Shown: positions 6,063-12,814 of the stretch, in pieces
Numbering within the stretch: position 1 is the stretch's first letter
Layout: each line of letters starts with the position of its first letter
Source of the DNA: Eubacteriales bacterium
GTDB taxonomy: Bacteria > Bacillota > Clostridia > Oscillospirales > Oscillospiraceae
NCBI GenBank assembly: GCA_030528965.1
Contig: JAUMXS010000007.1
Location: forward strand, 1 to 15,702
Length of the DNA stretch: 15,702 nucleotides
Reading direction: 5' to 3'
Position numbers and translations under genes: made by a program
The notes under the pieces: model-generated
Seen by the model: only the letters and a program-made list of their open reading frames with translations
Database searches by the model: none
Told to the model about the DNA's origin: nothing

Positions 6063-7727
6063 ATGAATAAAGAGGATAAAAATTTTAATACTGAAGAGGA
6101 TTTCAGCGATCTTTCGATCGATGAACTGCTCGCTTCCGTATATGCGGATCTGGACGATATGCCGGAATTGGATTTTGATGTGGAATCTGTCGTTCCGGAA
6201 ACCGAGCCTGTGAACATTCCCGAAGCTGAAGTGCAGATCGGGCAGGAAACTCTGCATACGGCAACGGCGGTCGAGGATCGTCCGGCTGTCCCTGCGGAGG
6301 AAGCGGAAAGGGAAGAACCGATTTCCGCTCTGGCCGAAGAGGGTGACCAAAGCCCTTCTGAAGACGAGGAATTTGAAGCGGAAAAAGCCGCTCCCGTCAA
6401 AAAGAAGGGCCGGTTTGGCCGTGGCCTGCTGATCTATGCTGCTGTTCTGGTTGTTGCCATTGCGGGCGGTCTGGCCGTGTTCTGGCAGTTCCTTTCGTCG
6501 TATGAGGCAGCTCAGCCGGAACGCACCGTAGAGAACTTCCTGACTTCCGTTGATGACGCCTACTGGACAGAAGGCATCCTCGCTGCATCCCGCATCGGGG
6601 AGACGGAGTTTGAGCAGAAAGAGCTTCTGCAGCAGGAACTGTATCTTGACAAGGTCCTGAACAATGAACTCACCTGGCGTCGTCTGAACGCGGAGTATAC
6701 GGATGAAAAACCGGTGTATGTGGTCCGTGCTGCGGGCACTGATTTCTGCCGCCTGACTCTGGGTCGGGGGGAAGACGTCGGCTTCGGTTTCTCCGGTTGG
6801 AATGTGACGGAAGCACGACTGATGGAAGCGTTCCTCGATCAGCCTGCGAGGACTGTGACGATCATTGTTCCCGTCGGCTCGACTGTAACGCTCAATGGCG
6901 TGACTGTGGACGAGGACTATCTGCTGGATCAAGACGTCAAGTATGAGGATGTCTATGAGATCAGCGGGCTGTACAAGGAACCGGAGATCGTTGTCATTGA
7001 TCGTGACGGCGAGGAGCTGGAACCGCTGCAGGCGGAAAATGACGAGTATCTTTATCCCATCCCCGAGACTAAGACCTTCACTTTCCGTATTACGGTGCCG
7101 GCCGGCGCTGTGGTTCTCGTGGAAGACGAGCCGATCGCGGAGGAATTTGTCCCCGAGACCATGATCCCGGAAGTGTTCGGTGAGGATATTGCCGAATATG
7201 CGGACGATTCTGCTACTGTGGACGTTTATGAGTTCGAAGGCAATTTCTATGAACTGCCCGTTGTGACGGCAACGGATGCAGAAGGCCGGGAGCTCGAAGG
7301 CATCACAACAGAAGACGGAGACTATATTTTTGCTGCGGTGTCCGATGAGGAGCTTGAAAATGAGCACAAAGAACGCGTGGAAACGTTCTTCCGGGCCTAT
7401 GTGAACTTTTCCGCCAACATCGGCAATGACAGTACCGCAAACTTCTATAAGATCTCGCCGCTGATTCTGCCGAACAGTGGTCTCTATGATCATATTTACG
7501 CGGCGATCGAGCCTATGACATGGGTCGGCGGCGCCACCGTAGAATACAAAGAACTGGTGATCAACAGTTTTGTTCCCAGCGGGGAAAACTGCTTTACCTG
7601 CCGGGTATCCTATTTGCTGACAAATGAGACCTATTATGATGTCCGAGAAGTGTCCGGCGTTTATGATCTGGTCTTTGTGTGCAGCAACGGCGTTTGGTAT
7701 GCTGCCAGCATGCTGGAAGTCGGCTGA
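6063..7727 (+). CDS. TcaA-like single-pass membrane protein with acidic cytoplasmic tail
   Basis: The 554-residue protein is not assignable to a named gene. Residues 1-110 are very acidic and probably disordered. A KKKGRFGR stop-transfer patch precedes one transmembrane helix (about 121-143), so the tail is cytoplasmic and the remaining 400 residues extracellular. The outer part reads as an NTF2-like segment (about 152-250), two related beta modules (about 262-321 with VTIIVPVGSTVTLNG, and 338-412 with TFRITVPAGAVVLVEDE), and a C-terminal NTF2-like segment (about 430-554, ending SNGVWYAASMLEVG). This order resembles TcaA/YvbJ-type envelope proteins but lacks their N-terminal zinc ribbon. Start codon ATG 6063 is 1 nt after the previous stop, implying coupling. 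It may sense or organise envelope polymer; that is inference. Confidence 0.75.
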   Translation: MNKEDKNFNTEEDFSDLSIDELLASVYADLDDMPELDFDVESVVPETEPVNIPEAEVQIGQETLHTATAVEDRPAVPAEEAEREEPISALAEEGDQSPSEDEEFEAEKAAPVKKKGRFGRGLLIYAAVLVVAIAGGLAVFWQFLSSYEAAQPERTVENFLTSVDDAYWTEGILAASRIGETEFEQKELLQQELYLDKVLNNELTWRRLNAEYTDEKPVYVVRAAGTDFCRLTLGRGEDVGFGFSGWNVTEARLMEAFLDQPARTVTIIVPVGSTVTLNGVTVDEDYLLDQDVKYEDVYEISGLYKEPEIVVIDRDGEELEPLQAENDEYLYPIPETKTFTFRITVPAGAVVLVEDEPIAEEFVPETMIPEVFGEDIAEYADDSATVDVYEFEGNFYELPVVTATDAEGRELEGITTEDGDYIFAAVSDEELENEHKERVETFFRAYVNFSANIGNDSTANFYKISPLILPNSGLYDHIYAAIEPMTWVGGATVEYKELVINSFVPSGENCFTCRVSYLLTNETYYDVREVSGVYDLVFVCSNGVWYAASMLEVG

Positions 7728-7742
7728 GGAGGATAAAACAGC

Positions 7743-8840
7743 ATGACTAATCCATCCACGGATATTTCCGTGTGTGCCGTCCTGCCGTCGCTCAATCCAA
7801 CGGAGAAACTCTGTCAGGTCATCGATGGACTGTTAAACGTGGGTTTCCGTGAAATCGTGATCGTTGACGACGGCAGTGATGCGGAGCATCAGGCCCCGTT
7901 CGATTATGCCTGTTCTCTGCCACAGTGCCATGTGCTGCGGCATCCGGTTAACCGGGGAAAGGGCGCTGCCCTGAAAACAGCGTTTCAGTACATCTTGGAC
8001 GAGAGACCCAACGTGCAGGGCGTGGTGACAGCCGACGGCGACGGACAGCATTTGCCTGAGGATATCCTGAACTGCTCCCGTGTCATGGTCGAGAAAAATT
8101 GTGTGATCCTGGGAGCCCGTGACTTCACGCTTCCGGATATTCCCCCCAAAAGCCGGATGGGCAACCGTATTACATCCTTTATCTTCCGGACCGGCTGTGG
8201 GATCCATCTGTGCGACACACAGACGGGCCTGCGCGTATTTCCGAAGCATCTCCTGCGCTTCCTGCTTGACGTTCGGGGCGAACGTTTTGAATATGAAACC
8301 AATATGCTTCTGGAGATGAAGCGGGCCGATGTCGCTTTTGAGGAAGTACCAATCGCGACGGTGTATGAAGACGGCAACAGCGGAACGCATTTCCGTCCCG
8401 TCCGTGATGCCCTGCGGATCTACAGTCTGATCCTGAAATACATGGCCAGTTCGCTTGCATCCTTCCTGCTGGATATCGGGGCTTTTTATGTGCTCATGCG
8501 GCTTCTCGGAAGTGCCTTGGGAAATATGGCCATCCTGACGGCAACGGTGGGGGCGCGCATCATTTCTTCGTTCTTCAATTTCAATATGAACAAGAAACTG
8601 GTCTTTTCTGCCCGCGGAAATTATCGGAGAGCGCTGCTGCGGTACTATATCCTCTGTGTGATCCAGATGCTTATTTCGGCGGGGCTCGTGTCGCTGATGT
8701 CAGCCCTGCTTGGCAATCCGGAATCCGGAGCGGTCACTCTGGTCAAGACCGTTGTGGATACCCTGCTTTTCTTCTGCAGTTTTCATATCCAGAGAGAGTG
8801 GGTGTTCCGGGATAAGAATAAGAGTGCGCGTGATGCATGA
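7743..8840 (+). CDS. Family 2 glycosyltransferase fused to a GtrA-like membrane domain
   Basis: The 365-residue fusion has a GT2 domain in residues 1-220, with IVIVDDGSD, NRGKGAALKTAF, the DxD-type site ADGDGQH, and DTQTGLRVF; this is the arrangement of dolichol-phosphate mannose synthase-like enzymes. Residues about 228-360 form a four-helix GtrA domain with FLLDIGAFYVLMRLL, FFNFNMNKKLVF and the ending FHIQREWVF. GT2 enzymes of this group move a sugar from a nucleotide donor to a polyprenyl phosphate, and GtrA domains are proposed to flip such lipid-linked sugars. One protein may therefore both make and translocate the carrier. GAGGAGG (7726-7732), overlapping the previous stop, is 10 nt before ATG 7743. 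It is the last gene of the operon, followed by a strong terminator. Confidence 0.93.
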   Translation: MTNPSTDISVCAVLPSLNPTEKLCQVIDGLLNVGFREIVIVDDGSDAEHQAPFDYACSLPQCHVLRHPVNRGKGAALKTAFQYILDERPNVQGVVTADGDGQHLPEDILNCSRVMVEKNCVILGARDFTLPDIPPKSRMGNRITSFIFRTGCGIHLCDTQTGLRVFPKHLLRFLLDVRGERFEYETNMLLEMKRADVAFEEVPIATVYEDGNSGTHFRPVRDALRIYSLILKYMASSLASFLLDIGAFYVLMRLLGSALGNMAILTATVGARIISSFFNFNMNKKLVFSARGNYRRALLRYYILCVIQMLISAGLVSLMSALLGNPESGAVTLVKTVVDTLLFFCSFHIQREWVFRDKNKSARDA

Positions 8841-8855
8841 ACCGATCAAACAGAA

Positions 8856-8885
8856 AAAGCCTGCCGCAAAAATGCGGCAGGCTTT
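8856..8885. terminator. Bidirectional intrinsic terminator between convergent genes
   Basis: A perfect 13-bp stem (AAAGCCTGCCGCA, 8856-8868, with 8873-8885) encloses a 4-nt A loop. On the minus strand it is followed by TTTTTCTGTTTG, a good T-tract that suits the P-loop gene. On the plus strand the three stem T's and ACGTTATTTAT follow, which suits the GT2-GtrA gene. Confidence 0.9.
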
Positions 8886-8915
8886 ACGTTATTTATAAAG
8901 TGAATTCATTCGGAG

Positions 8916-8936
8916 CGGCCGACAGGTCGGCCGTTT
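8916..8936 (+). terminator. Small GC-rich hairpin, possible second terminator
   Basis: CGGCCGAC (8916-8923) and GTCGGCCG (8926-8933) form up to 8 bp and are followed by TTTC on the plus strand. It lies between the main terminator and the end of the convergent P-loop gene. It may be a backup terminator; the T-tract is very short. Confidence 0.4.
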
Positions 8937-8943
8937 CAATCCT

Positions 8944-9354
8944 TCAGAAGAATTTTTTGATTCCGTCCGAAACGGTTTCAGGGTCAGCGGAAGCGATAAT
9001 GGTGAAGTTTACGCGTTCCTGTTCGCCGAAAGAGTCCAGCCAGTTGAGGAAACTTTCCACCGCTTCATTGGAGCGGTCGTCCAGAAGCTTATAAAAATTA
9101 TCAATGAATACATGGGTGATATCGTAGTTACCGGCATGCAGGCCACAGAGAAAACCTTTCAACAATTCATTGGTGTTGATGTTGTATGCACCGGCGTGGA
9201 TCAGCCTTGCCTTGTACGGGATGTCATATGTGAGCGCTTTTCCCTTTTCAATGCAGACCACGTCGCCGTGTTCGGACTCGACGGCCTCCTTCACGAGAGA
9301 GACGAGAACCTTCGTTTTACCGGAACCACTCAGACCCATGATCAACTTGACCAA
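8944..9354 (-). CDS. Small stand-alone P-loop ATP-binding protein of unknown function
   Basis: The protein has 136 residues if translation starts at TTG 9354. It contains Walker A GLSGSGKT (residues 7-14, K13) directly at the N-terminus and a Walker B-like strand THVFIDN (D85). Between them are VVCIEKGKALTYDIPYKARLI and a glycine-containing segment ELLKGFLCGLHAGNYDI. No other domain is present. I recall similar short Clostridia proteins labelled as PilT-like or hypothetical ATP-binding proteins, but the PilT label has no mechanistic support. The frame is open to a GTG at 9363, but AAGGAG (9370-9365) is only 1 nt before that GTG and 10 nt before the TTG. Starting at TTG also gives the compact MVKLIMG N-terminus. 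No operon partner; function unknown. Confidence 0.85.
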   Translation of the reverse strand: MVKLIMGLSGSGKTKVLVSLVKEAVESEHGDVVCIEKGKALTYDIPYKARLIHAGAYNINTNELLKGFLCGLHAGNYDITHVFIDNFYKLLDDRSNEAVESFLNWLDSFGEQERVNFTIIASADPETVSDGIKKFF

Positions 9355-9364
9355 ATCGACCACA

Positions 9365-9370
9365 CTCCTT
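9365..9370 (-). promoter_or_regulatory. Ribosome binding site that decides a TTG start
   Basis: AAGGAG read on the minus strand. The spacing is 1 nt to the in-frame GTG at 9363, which is too short, and 10 nt to TTG at 9354, so TTG is the likely initiator of the P-loop gene. Confidence 0.6.
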
Positions 9371-9438
9371 TTTTCAAGAATCGAAAATCATCCATTGTGG
9401 GCCGAAAAAGGCCCGTTACATACAGGTTTTCGGCAGAA

Positions 9439-9468
9439 AATATGACCGATTCCCGTGAATAATGCCAA
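9439..9468 (-). promoter_or_regulatory. Possible promoter of the P-loop gene
   Basis: On the minus strand, TTGGCA (9468-9463, 5 of 6 matches) and CATATT (9444-9439, 4 of 6) are separated by 18 nt. It lies immediately after the pgi terminator, where a new promoter is needed. Confidence 0.4.
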
Positions 9469-9473
9469 ATCAG

Positions 9474-9515
9474 AAAAATGGTATGATATCCATGTGGATA
9501 TCATACCATTTTTTT
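9474..9515 (-). terminator. Intrinsic terminator of pgi
   Basis: A perfect 19-bp stem, 9474-9492 with 9495-9513 (outer end AAAAATGGTATG), has a minimal loop. On the minus strand it is followed by a short T-run that forms part of the stem and then CTGATTTGG. It lies about 55 nt past the pgi stop codon. Runs of A and T on both sides would let it act in either direction. Confidence 0.8.
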
Positions 9516-9571
9516 CTTCCGACTTCAACGGGTGAATGAAAAAATGCAAAAAATTATTGTTCCGAATATTT

Positions 9572-10849
9572 TTAGTCGTTATCCGATTCACGGCGAAGCA
9601 GGCGGTACATGTTCTCCTTATAAGCTTCCACACCCGGCTGATCGAAGGGGTTGACATGAAGCATATAGCCGGAGATCGCACAGCTCAGTTCAAAGAAAGT
9701 GACCAGTTCGGCGAAGCCCTGTTCGGCCATATCCGAGGCTGTGATGGCAAGGTTGGGGACACCGCCAAGAGTGTGGGCGGCACGGGCTGCCTCTGTGACA
9801 ACAGCACTCACTGACCCAAAATCGCGGCCGGACAGATAATTAAGACCATCTCCGTCTCCAATCTCAAAAGGAATGCTGAAACGGCATCCGGGATCGGCAA
9901 AGCGGACAACGGTTTCGATCAGTGTACGCGGGCCCTCCTGAATATATTGTCCCATGGCGTGCAGATCGGCCGGATATTCCACGGAGGCGGGGAAAATCCC
10001 GACACCCTTTTTTCCTTCCGACTCGCCAAAAAGCTGTTTCCACCAGTCGGCCATATAACGGAAGGAAGGTTCACTGCAGGCAAGGATCTCTATGGTACGA
10101 CCCGAGCGGTAAAGCTGCTGACGAGCCGCCGCATACTGCCACGCGGGATTTTCGGGGCTTCGCAAATTCAATTCCCGGAAGGAGGCTGCCGCATGTTCCG
10201 CAACGGCACTGACATCGATGCCGGCAGCGGCCATAGGCAAAAGTCCTACCGCGGAAAGGACGCTGTACCGGCCTCCAACGTCGTCAGGAATGACAAAGGT
10301 TTCGTACCCATTGTCATCCGCCGCCTTCTTCAAAACGTTGTTGTCGGCCCCTGTGGTGGCGTAGATGCGGCGCCTGGCGGCAGAGCGTCCGTACTTCTTT
10401 TCCAAAAGGCTTTTGAAAACCCGGAAGCTGAGCGCAGGTTCCAGAGTCGTCCCCGATTTGGAGATGATATTAACGGAAAAGTCGCGGTCGCCGAGCTGTT
10501 CGACAAGCGCAGAGAGCGCTCGCGGAGAAAGCGTGTGACCTGCGAACAGGACTTCAGGACAGTCCGGCTTGCGGCCGATCGCTTCGATAGCGGCGCGTGC
10601 GCCCAGACAGGATCCTCCGATGCCGATAACAACGAGGACCTCCGACTGATTCCGAATGCGATTGGCAGCGCTGAGGATGGATTTCAGACCAGTGCCAGTC
10701 ATTCTTTTTGGAAGATGAAGCCAGCCGGTAGAGTCAGCACCCTGACCCAGACCTTCTGTAAGAGCTCTGTGCGCAGCGGCAGCAGAAGCATAATCCAACC
10801 CGGCCGGATCCAAAAAAGGAACCGCTCCGCCCAAATCGAATTTTACCAT
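9572..10849 (-). CDS. pgi: Glucose-6-phosphate isomerase
   Basis: Cytoplasmic glycolytic enzyme that interconverts glucose 6-phosphate and fructose 6-phosphate. At 425 residues it is slightly shorter than the approximately 450 of Bacillus PGI. Active-site segments are VVIGIGGSCLGARA (about 73-86), SKSGTTLEP (phosphate binding, 130-138), GGRYSVLSAVGLLP (182-195), LFGESEGK with catalytic E266, PADLHAMGQ with H287, and AYKENMY with K411 near the C-terminus. All expected catalytic residues are present, so it should be active. AAAGGA lies about 11 nt before ATG 10849. It has its own promoter (10963-10991), a leader of about 107 nt with two hairpins, and its own terminator, so it is probably monocistronic. 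Confidence 0.98.
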   Translation of the reverse strand: MVKFDLGGAVPFLDPAGLDYASAAAAHRALTEGLGQGADSTGWLHLPKRMTGTGLKSILSAANRIRNQSEVLVVIGIGGSCLGARAAIEAIGRKPDCPEVLFAGHTLSPRALSALVEQLGDRDFSVNIISKSGTTLEPALSFRVFKSLLEKKYGRSAARRRIYATTGADNNVLKKAADDNGYETFVIPDDVGGRYSVLSAVGLLPMAAAGIDVSAVAEHAAASFRELNLRSPENPAWQYAAARQQLYRSGRTIEILACSEPSFRYMADWWKQLFGESEGKKGVGIFPASVEYPADLHAMGQYIQEGPRTLIETVVRFADPGCRFSIPFEIGDGDGLNYLSGRDFGSVSAVVTEAARAAHTLGGVPNLAITASDMAEQGFAELVTFFELSCAISGYMLHVNPFDQPGVEAYKENMYRLLRRESDND

Positions 10850-10876
10850 GGGGTGGTCCGTCCTTTCTCAAAGATG

Positions 10877-10951
10877 GGGGAAAACTTCCCCTTTGACGCG
10901 AATGATCCTGAATCAGTGATATGAGCACCAATGCAAATATCGGCTGATTCA
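10877..10951 (-). promoter_or_regulatory. Structured 5' leader of pgi (two hairpins)
   Basis: The first hairpin in the transcript pairs 10909-10916 (TGAATCAG on the plus strand) with 10944-10951 (CTGATTCA), with further partial pairing inside. The second pairs GGGGAA (10877-10882) with TTCCCC (10886-10891) around a 3-nt loop and stands 16 nt upstream of the pgi ribosome site. They match no riboswitch class I can recognise. Neither has a T-tract, so a translational or stability role is likelier than termination. Confidence 0.45.
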
Positions 10952-10962
10952 ATGAATAGTTT

Positions 10963-10991
10963 ATTATACACCATTTCCTCCCAATATTCAA
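10963..10991 (-). promoter_or_regulatory. Sigma-A type promoter of pgi, with inverted repeat upstream
   Basis: On the minus strand, TTGAAT (10991-10986) and a perfect TATAAT (10968-10963) are separated by 17 nt. The inverted repeat ACCAC-N10-GTGGT (10991-11010) touches the -35 box and could be an operator. Confidence 0.75.
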
Positions 10992-11054
10992 CCACCATTA
11001 TTCGAGTGGTGAAAAAACGACAGATATTGACTGGTTTTTAACACAGAATGGGAG

Positions 11055-12209
11055 TCAGCAGATAGCTTTTCCGCCGAAATAGTATCTGAGAAGCCCCATA
11101 AAGATGTCAAAGGTATTCAGACGACCGGCGTCCCGATCGGCGAGGAGAGGGACTTCGGCCAGCAGGGTGTCGCCGGAATACAGACGATGGGAGCCGAGAT
11201 GTGCGCCGGCCGTGACCGGAGCGGTCACCTTTTCGGGAAGTTCCGTTTCATAGCGCAGCTCACTTTGCATACCCTTTTCGATGAGAAGAGAAGCGTTCCC
11301 GTCCGGGATGGCCAGAATGCTTTGCTCCTTTCCCAGCTCCACAAGTACCGGAGGGAGGGGGGCCGCCGGATACAGGGAAACAGTCGTATAGTTGGCGAAG
11401 GCATAGTTCAGAAGCGTCTGAGCGGCGTCAAAACGATCATTGCTGGTCTCGGCATGAAGAACAACCGCAATAAACTCCGTGCCGTCCCGTTCGGCGGAGG
11501 CAGAAAGACAGTACATGGCCTTGCTGGTATAGCCGGTCTTTAAGCCGGTCGCGCCTGCGTAACTGTGAACCAGACGGTTGGTATTGGTCAGCTCAAATGC
11601 TCCGTCGCGGATCGAATCCATCCAGATGGTCGTATATTCCCGGATGAATTCATGAGAGAGAAGCTCGCGCGACATGAGGGCGATGTCATAGGCGCAGGTG
11701 TAGTGTTCGTCGGATTCAAAAAGCCCGGTACAGTTGGTGAAATGACTGTTTTCCATCCCCAACTCTGCCGCACGTTCGTTCATGCGGTGTACAAAGGCAT
11801 CTTCACTGCCGCAAAGATATTCCGCCAGTGCTACCGAACAGTCGTTTGCGGAGACCACTGCCACACATTTAAGCAGATCGCTGAGAGGGAAGGTTTCGCC
11901 CTCCTTCAGCCAGATCTGACTGCCGCCCATGGAACAGGCTCTGGCAGAGGCGGTGACCATATCGTTTACAGATATGTCGCCGCGGTCCACGGCTTCGGCG
12001 ATCAGCAGCAGCGTCATCACTTTGGTGACGCTTGCCGGTGAAAGATGCTCAAAGGCGTTTTTTTCATAGATGACTTCACCGCTGCTTCTTTCCATTAAAA
12101 GAGCGGCGCTGCAGGGCAGATCGAAGCTGTCTTCCGGCAGCTGTGTGACTGCCTGAGCCGGGGTGATCAGTATTGCTGCTGTCAGAAATAATGCTGCCAG
12201 TCGTTTCAT
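11055..12209 (-). CDS. D-alanyl-D-alanine carboxypeptidase (DacF/PBP5-type)
   Basis: Secreted penicillin-binding protein that removes the terminal D-Ala from peptidoglycan stem peptides. It has 384 residues from ATG 12209, where MKRLAALFLTAAILITPAQA is a clean signal peptide with an A-x-A type cleavage site. The start has AAGGTGG about 7 nt upstream. An ATG at 12263 would add 18 residues in front of the signal and is not favoured. Serine peptidase S11 motifs are SVTK (S60, K63), SAN (S120-N122) and KTG (224-226). After the peptidase domain comes the PBP5 C-terminal beta domain (about 275-360) and an ending GLLRYYF that could be an amphipathic membrane anchor. The symbol (dacA, dacB or dacF) cannot be decided. 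No clear terminator follows before the pgi promoter. Confidence 0.94.
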   Translation of the reverse strand: MKRLAALFLTAAILITPAQAVTQLPEDSFDLPCSAALLMERSSGEVIYEKNAFEHLSPASVTKVMTLLLIAEAVDRGDISVNDMVTASARACSMGGSQIWLKEGETFPLSDLLKCVAVVSANDCSVALAEYLCGSEDAFVHRMNERAAELGMENSHFTNCTGLFESDEHYTCAYDIALMSRELLSHEFIREYTTIWMDSIRDGAFELTNTNRLVHSYAGATGLKTGYTSKAMYCLSASAERDGTEFIAVVLHAETSNDRFDAAQTLLNYAFANYTTVSLYPAAPLPPVLVELGKEQSILAIPDGNASLLIEKGMQSELRYETELPEKVTAPVTAGAHLGSHRLYSGDTLLAEVPLLADRDAGRLNTFDIFMGLLRYYFGGKAIC

Positions 12210-12474
12210 GGGAATCCCACCTTTCCGGGATAAGCCTATGGTCGGAGAGAGAAAAATATACATTCATTTCGTATTATTTGCTTTCTGAAAAGAGATATTC
12301 AGTCAACACAGGATACTATTTGTCGGGACGATACGGATAAAACCCTGATATATCAAGCTTTTGAACATTTCCCACAGAGTTTTCAACATTTCGGAATGGT
12401 TTAACCGGGTTGGAATTATTCATGCATGTGCTGAATTTTGGCATGAAAAGTCGTCCGGGAGACCGAAAAAAACC
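12210..12474. other. Intergenic region between divergent dac and trpB units
   Basis: AT-rich and without a credible gene. It contains a perfect 10-bp palindrome TGATATATCA (12346-12355) and CATGCATG (12421-12428). It presumably holds the minus-strand promoter for the carboxypeptidase, but I found no well-spaced hexamer pair for it. Confidence 0.5.
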
Positions 12475-12503
12475 TTGACACGTTTTGCGGCGGGGTTTAT
12501 ACT
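12475..12503 (+). promoter_or_regulatory. Consensus sigma-A promoter of the T-box/trpB unit
   Basis: TTGACA (12475-12480, 6 of 6) and TATACT (12498-12503, 5 of 6) are spaced exactly 17 nt. The predicted start, near 12510, lies just upstream of the T-box stem I base at 12519. This is the strongest promoter in the window, as expected when control is exerted downstream by attenuation. Confidence 0.88.
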
Positions 12504-12518
12504 GTCCTAAACTGTTGA

Positions 12519-12783
12519 TTCGGAAGAGTACCTTTGCAGTGGAGAGCAAAGAGAGCCGCCGGTGGTGAGAATGCGGCCTTTTCGCGCAGAGGGAATGGGC
12601 CGATGAGGGCGAACCGAAAACGTATTTGCGATGAGTAGGGGAGACGGCTGGACACCGTTAACCGGTCCGGCGTATGTTTGTACGCAATGAGTGGGCGTTT
12701 ATAAGAACGTCAAGCCGGGTGGTACCGCAGGAGTTTTGGCTCTTGTCCCTGCATGAATTATTTGCAGAGGCAGAGCTTTTTTT
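12519..12783 (+). promoter_or_regulatory. T-box leader, probably tRNA-Trp specific
   Basis: Stem I base TTCGG (12519-12523) pairs with CCGAA (12614-12618). It is followed by AGAGTA, the GGTGGTGAGAATGCGG region, and GGGAATGGGCC. The codon TGG (12596-12598) after GAA is the likely specifier, which fits the TrpB-type gene downstream. The antiterminator is canonical: GGG (12717-12719), T-box bulge TGGTACC (12720-12726), helix GCAGGAG (12727-12733) with CTCTTGT (12740-12746), then CCC (12747-12749). The competing terminator is at 12739-12783. Uncharged tRNA-Trp would stabilise the antiterminator and allow transcription. Confidence 0.95.
12739..12783 (+). terminator. T-box-controlled intrinsic terminator
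   Basis: Left arm GCTCTTGTCCCTGC (12739-12752) pairs with right arm GCAGAGGCAGAGC (12764-12776) with one bulge and one mismatch, around an 11-nt loop, followed by seven T's (12777-12783). The left arm overlaps the 3' strand of the antiterminator (12740-12749), so the two structures exclude each other. Confidence 0.88.
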
Positions 12784-12814
12784 GTATTCTCTGCCAGAAA
12801 AGGAGAGGAAAAAG

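Noticed and set aside
4856..6400. Open frame of 514 codons on the minus strand
   Set aside because: It is opposite the phosphodiester glycosidase, which has clear family motifs; the antisense product is Ser- and His-rich with no recognisable fold.
6039..7493. Open frame of 484 codons on the minus strand
   Set aside because: It is antisense to the TcaA-like gene, whose transmembrane helix, coupling to its neighbours and ribosome sites support the plus strand.
10986..11054. Possible terminator for the carboxypeptidase gene
   Set aside because: The CACCA/TGGTG inverted repeat has its T-run before, not after, the hairpin on the minus strand.
12361..12392. DnaA-box-like sequence (TTTCCCACAGAGTTTTCAACA region)
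   Set aside because: It does not match the TTATNCACA consensus well, and no dnaA, dnaN or cluster of boxes is nearby, so an origin is unsupported.
12316..12549. Open frame of 77 codons on the minus strand in the dac-trpB gap
   Set aside because: It has no ribosome site, overlaps the T-box promoter and stem I, and resembles no protein.
12674..12814. N-terminal extension of TrpB from ATG 12674
   Set aside because: It would translate through the T-box antiterminator and terminator, and has no family similarity. The ribosome site at 12801-12808 points to ATG 12815.
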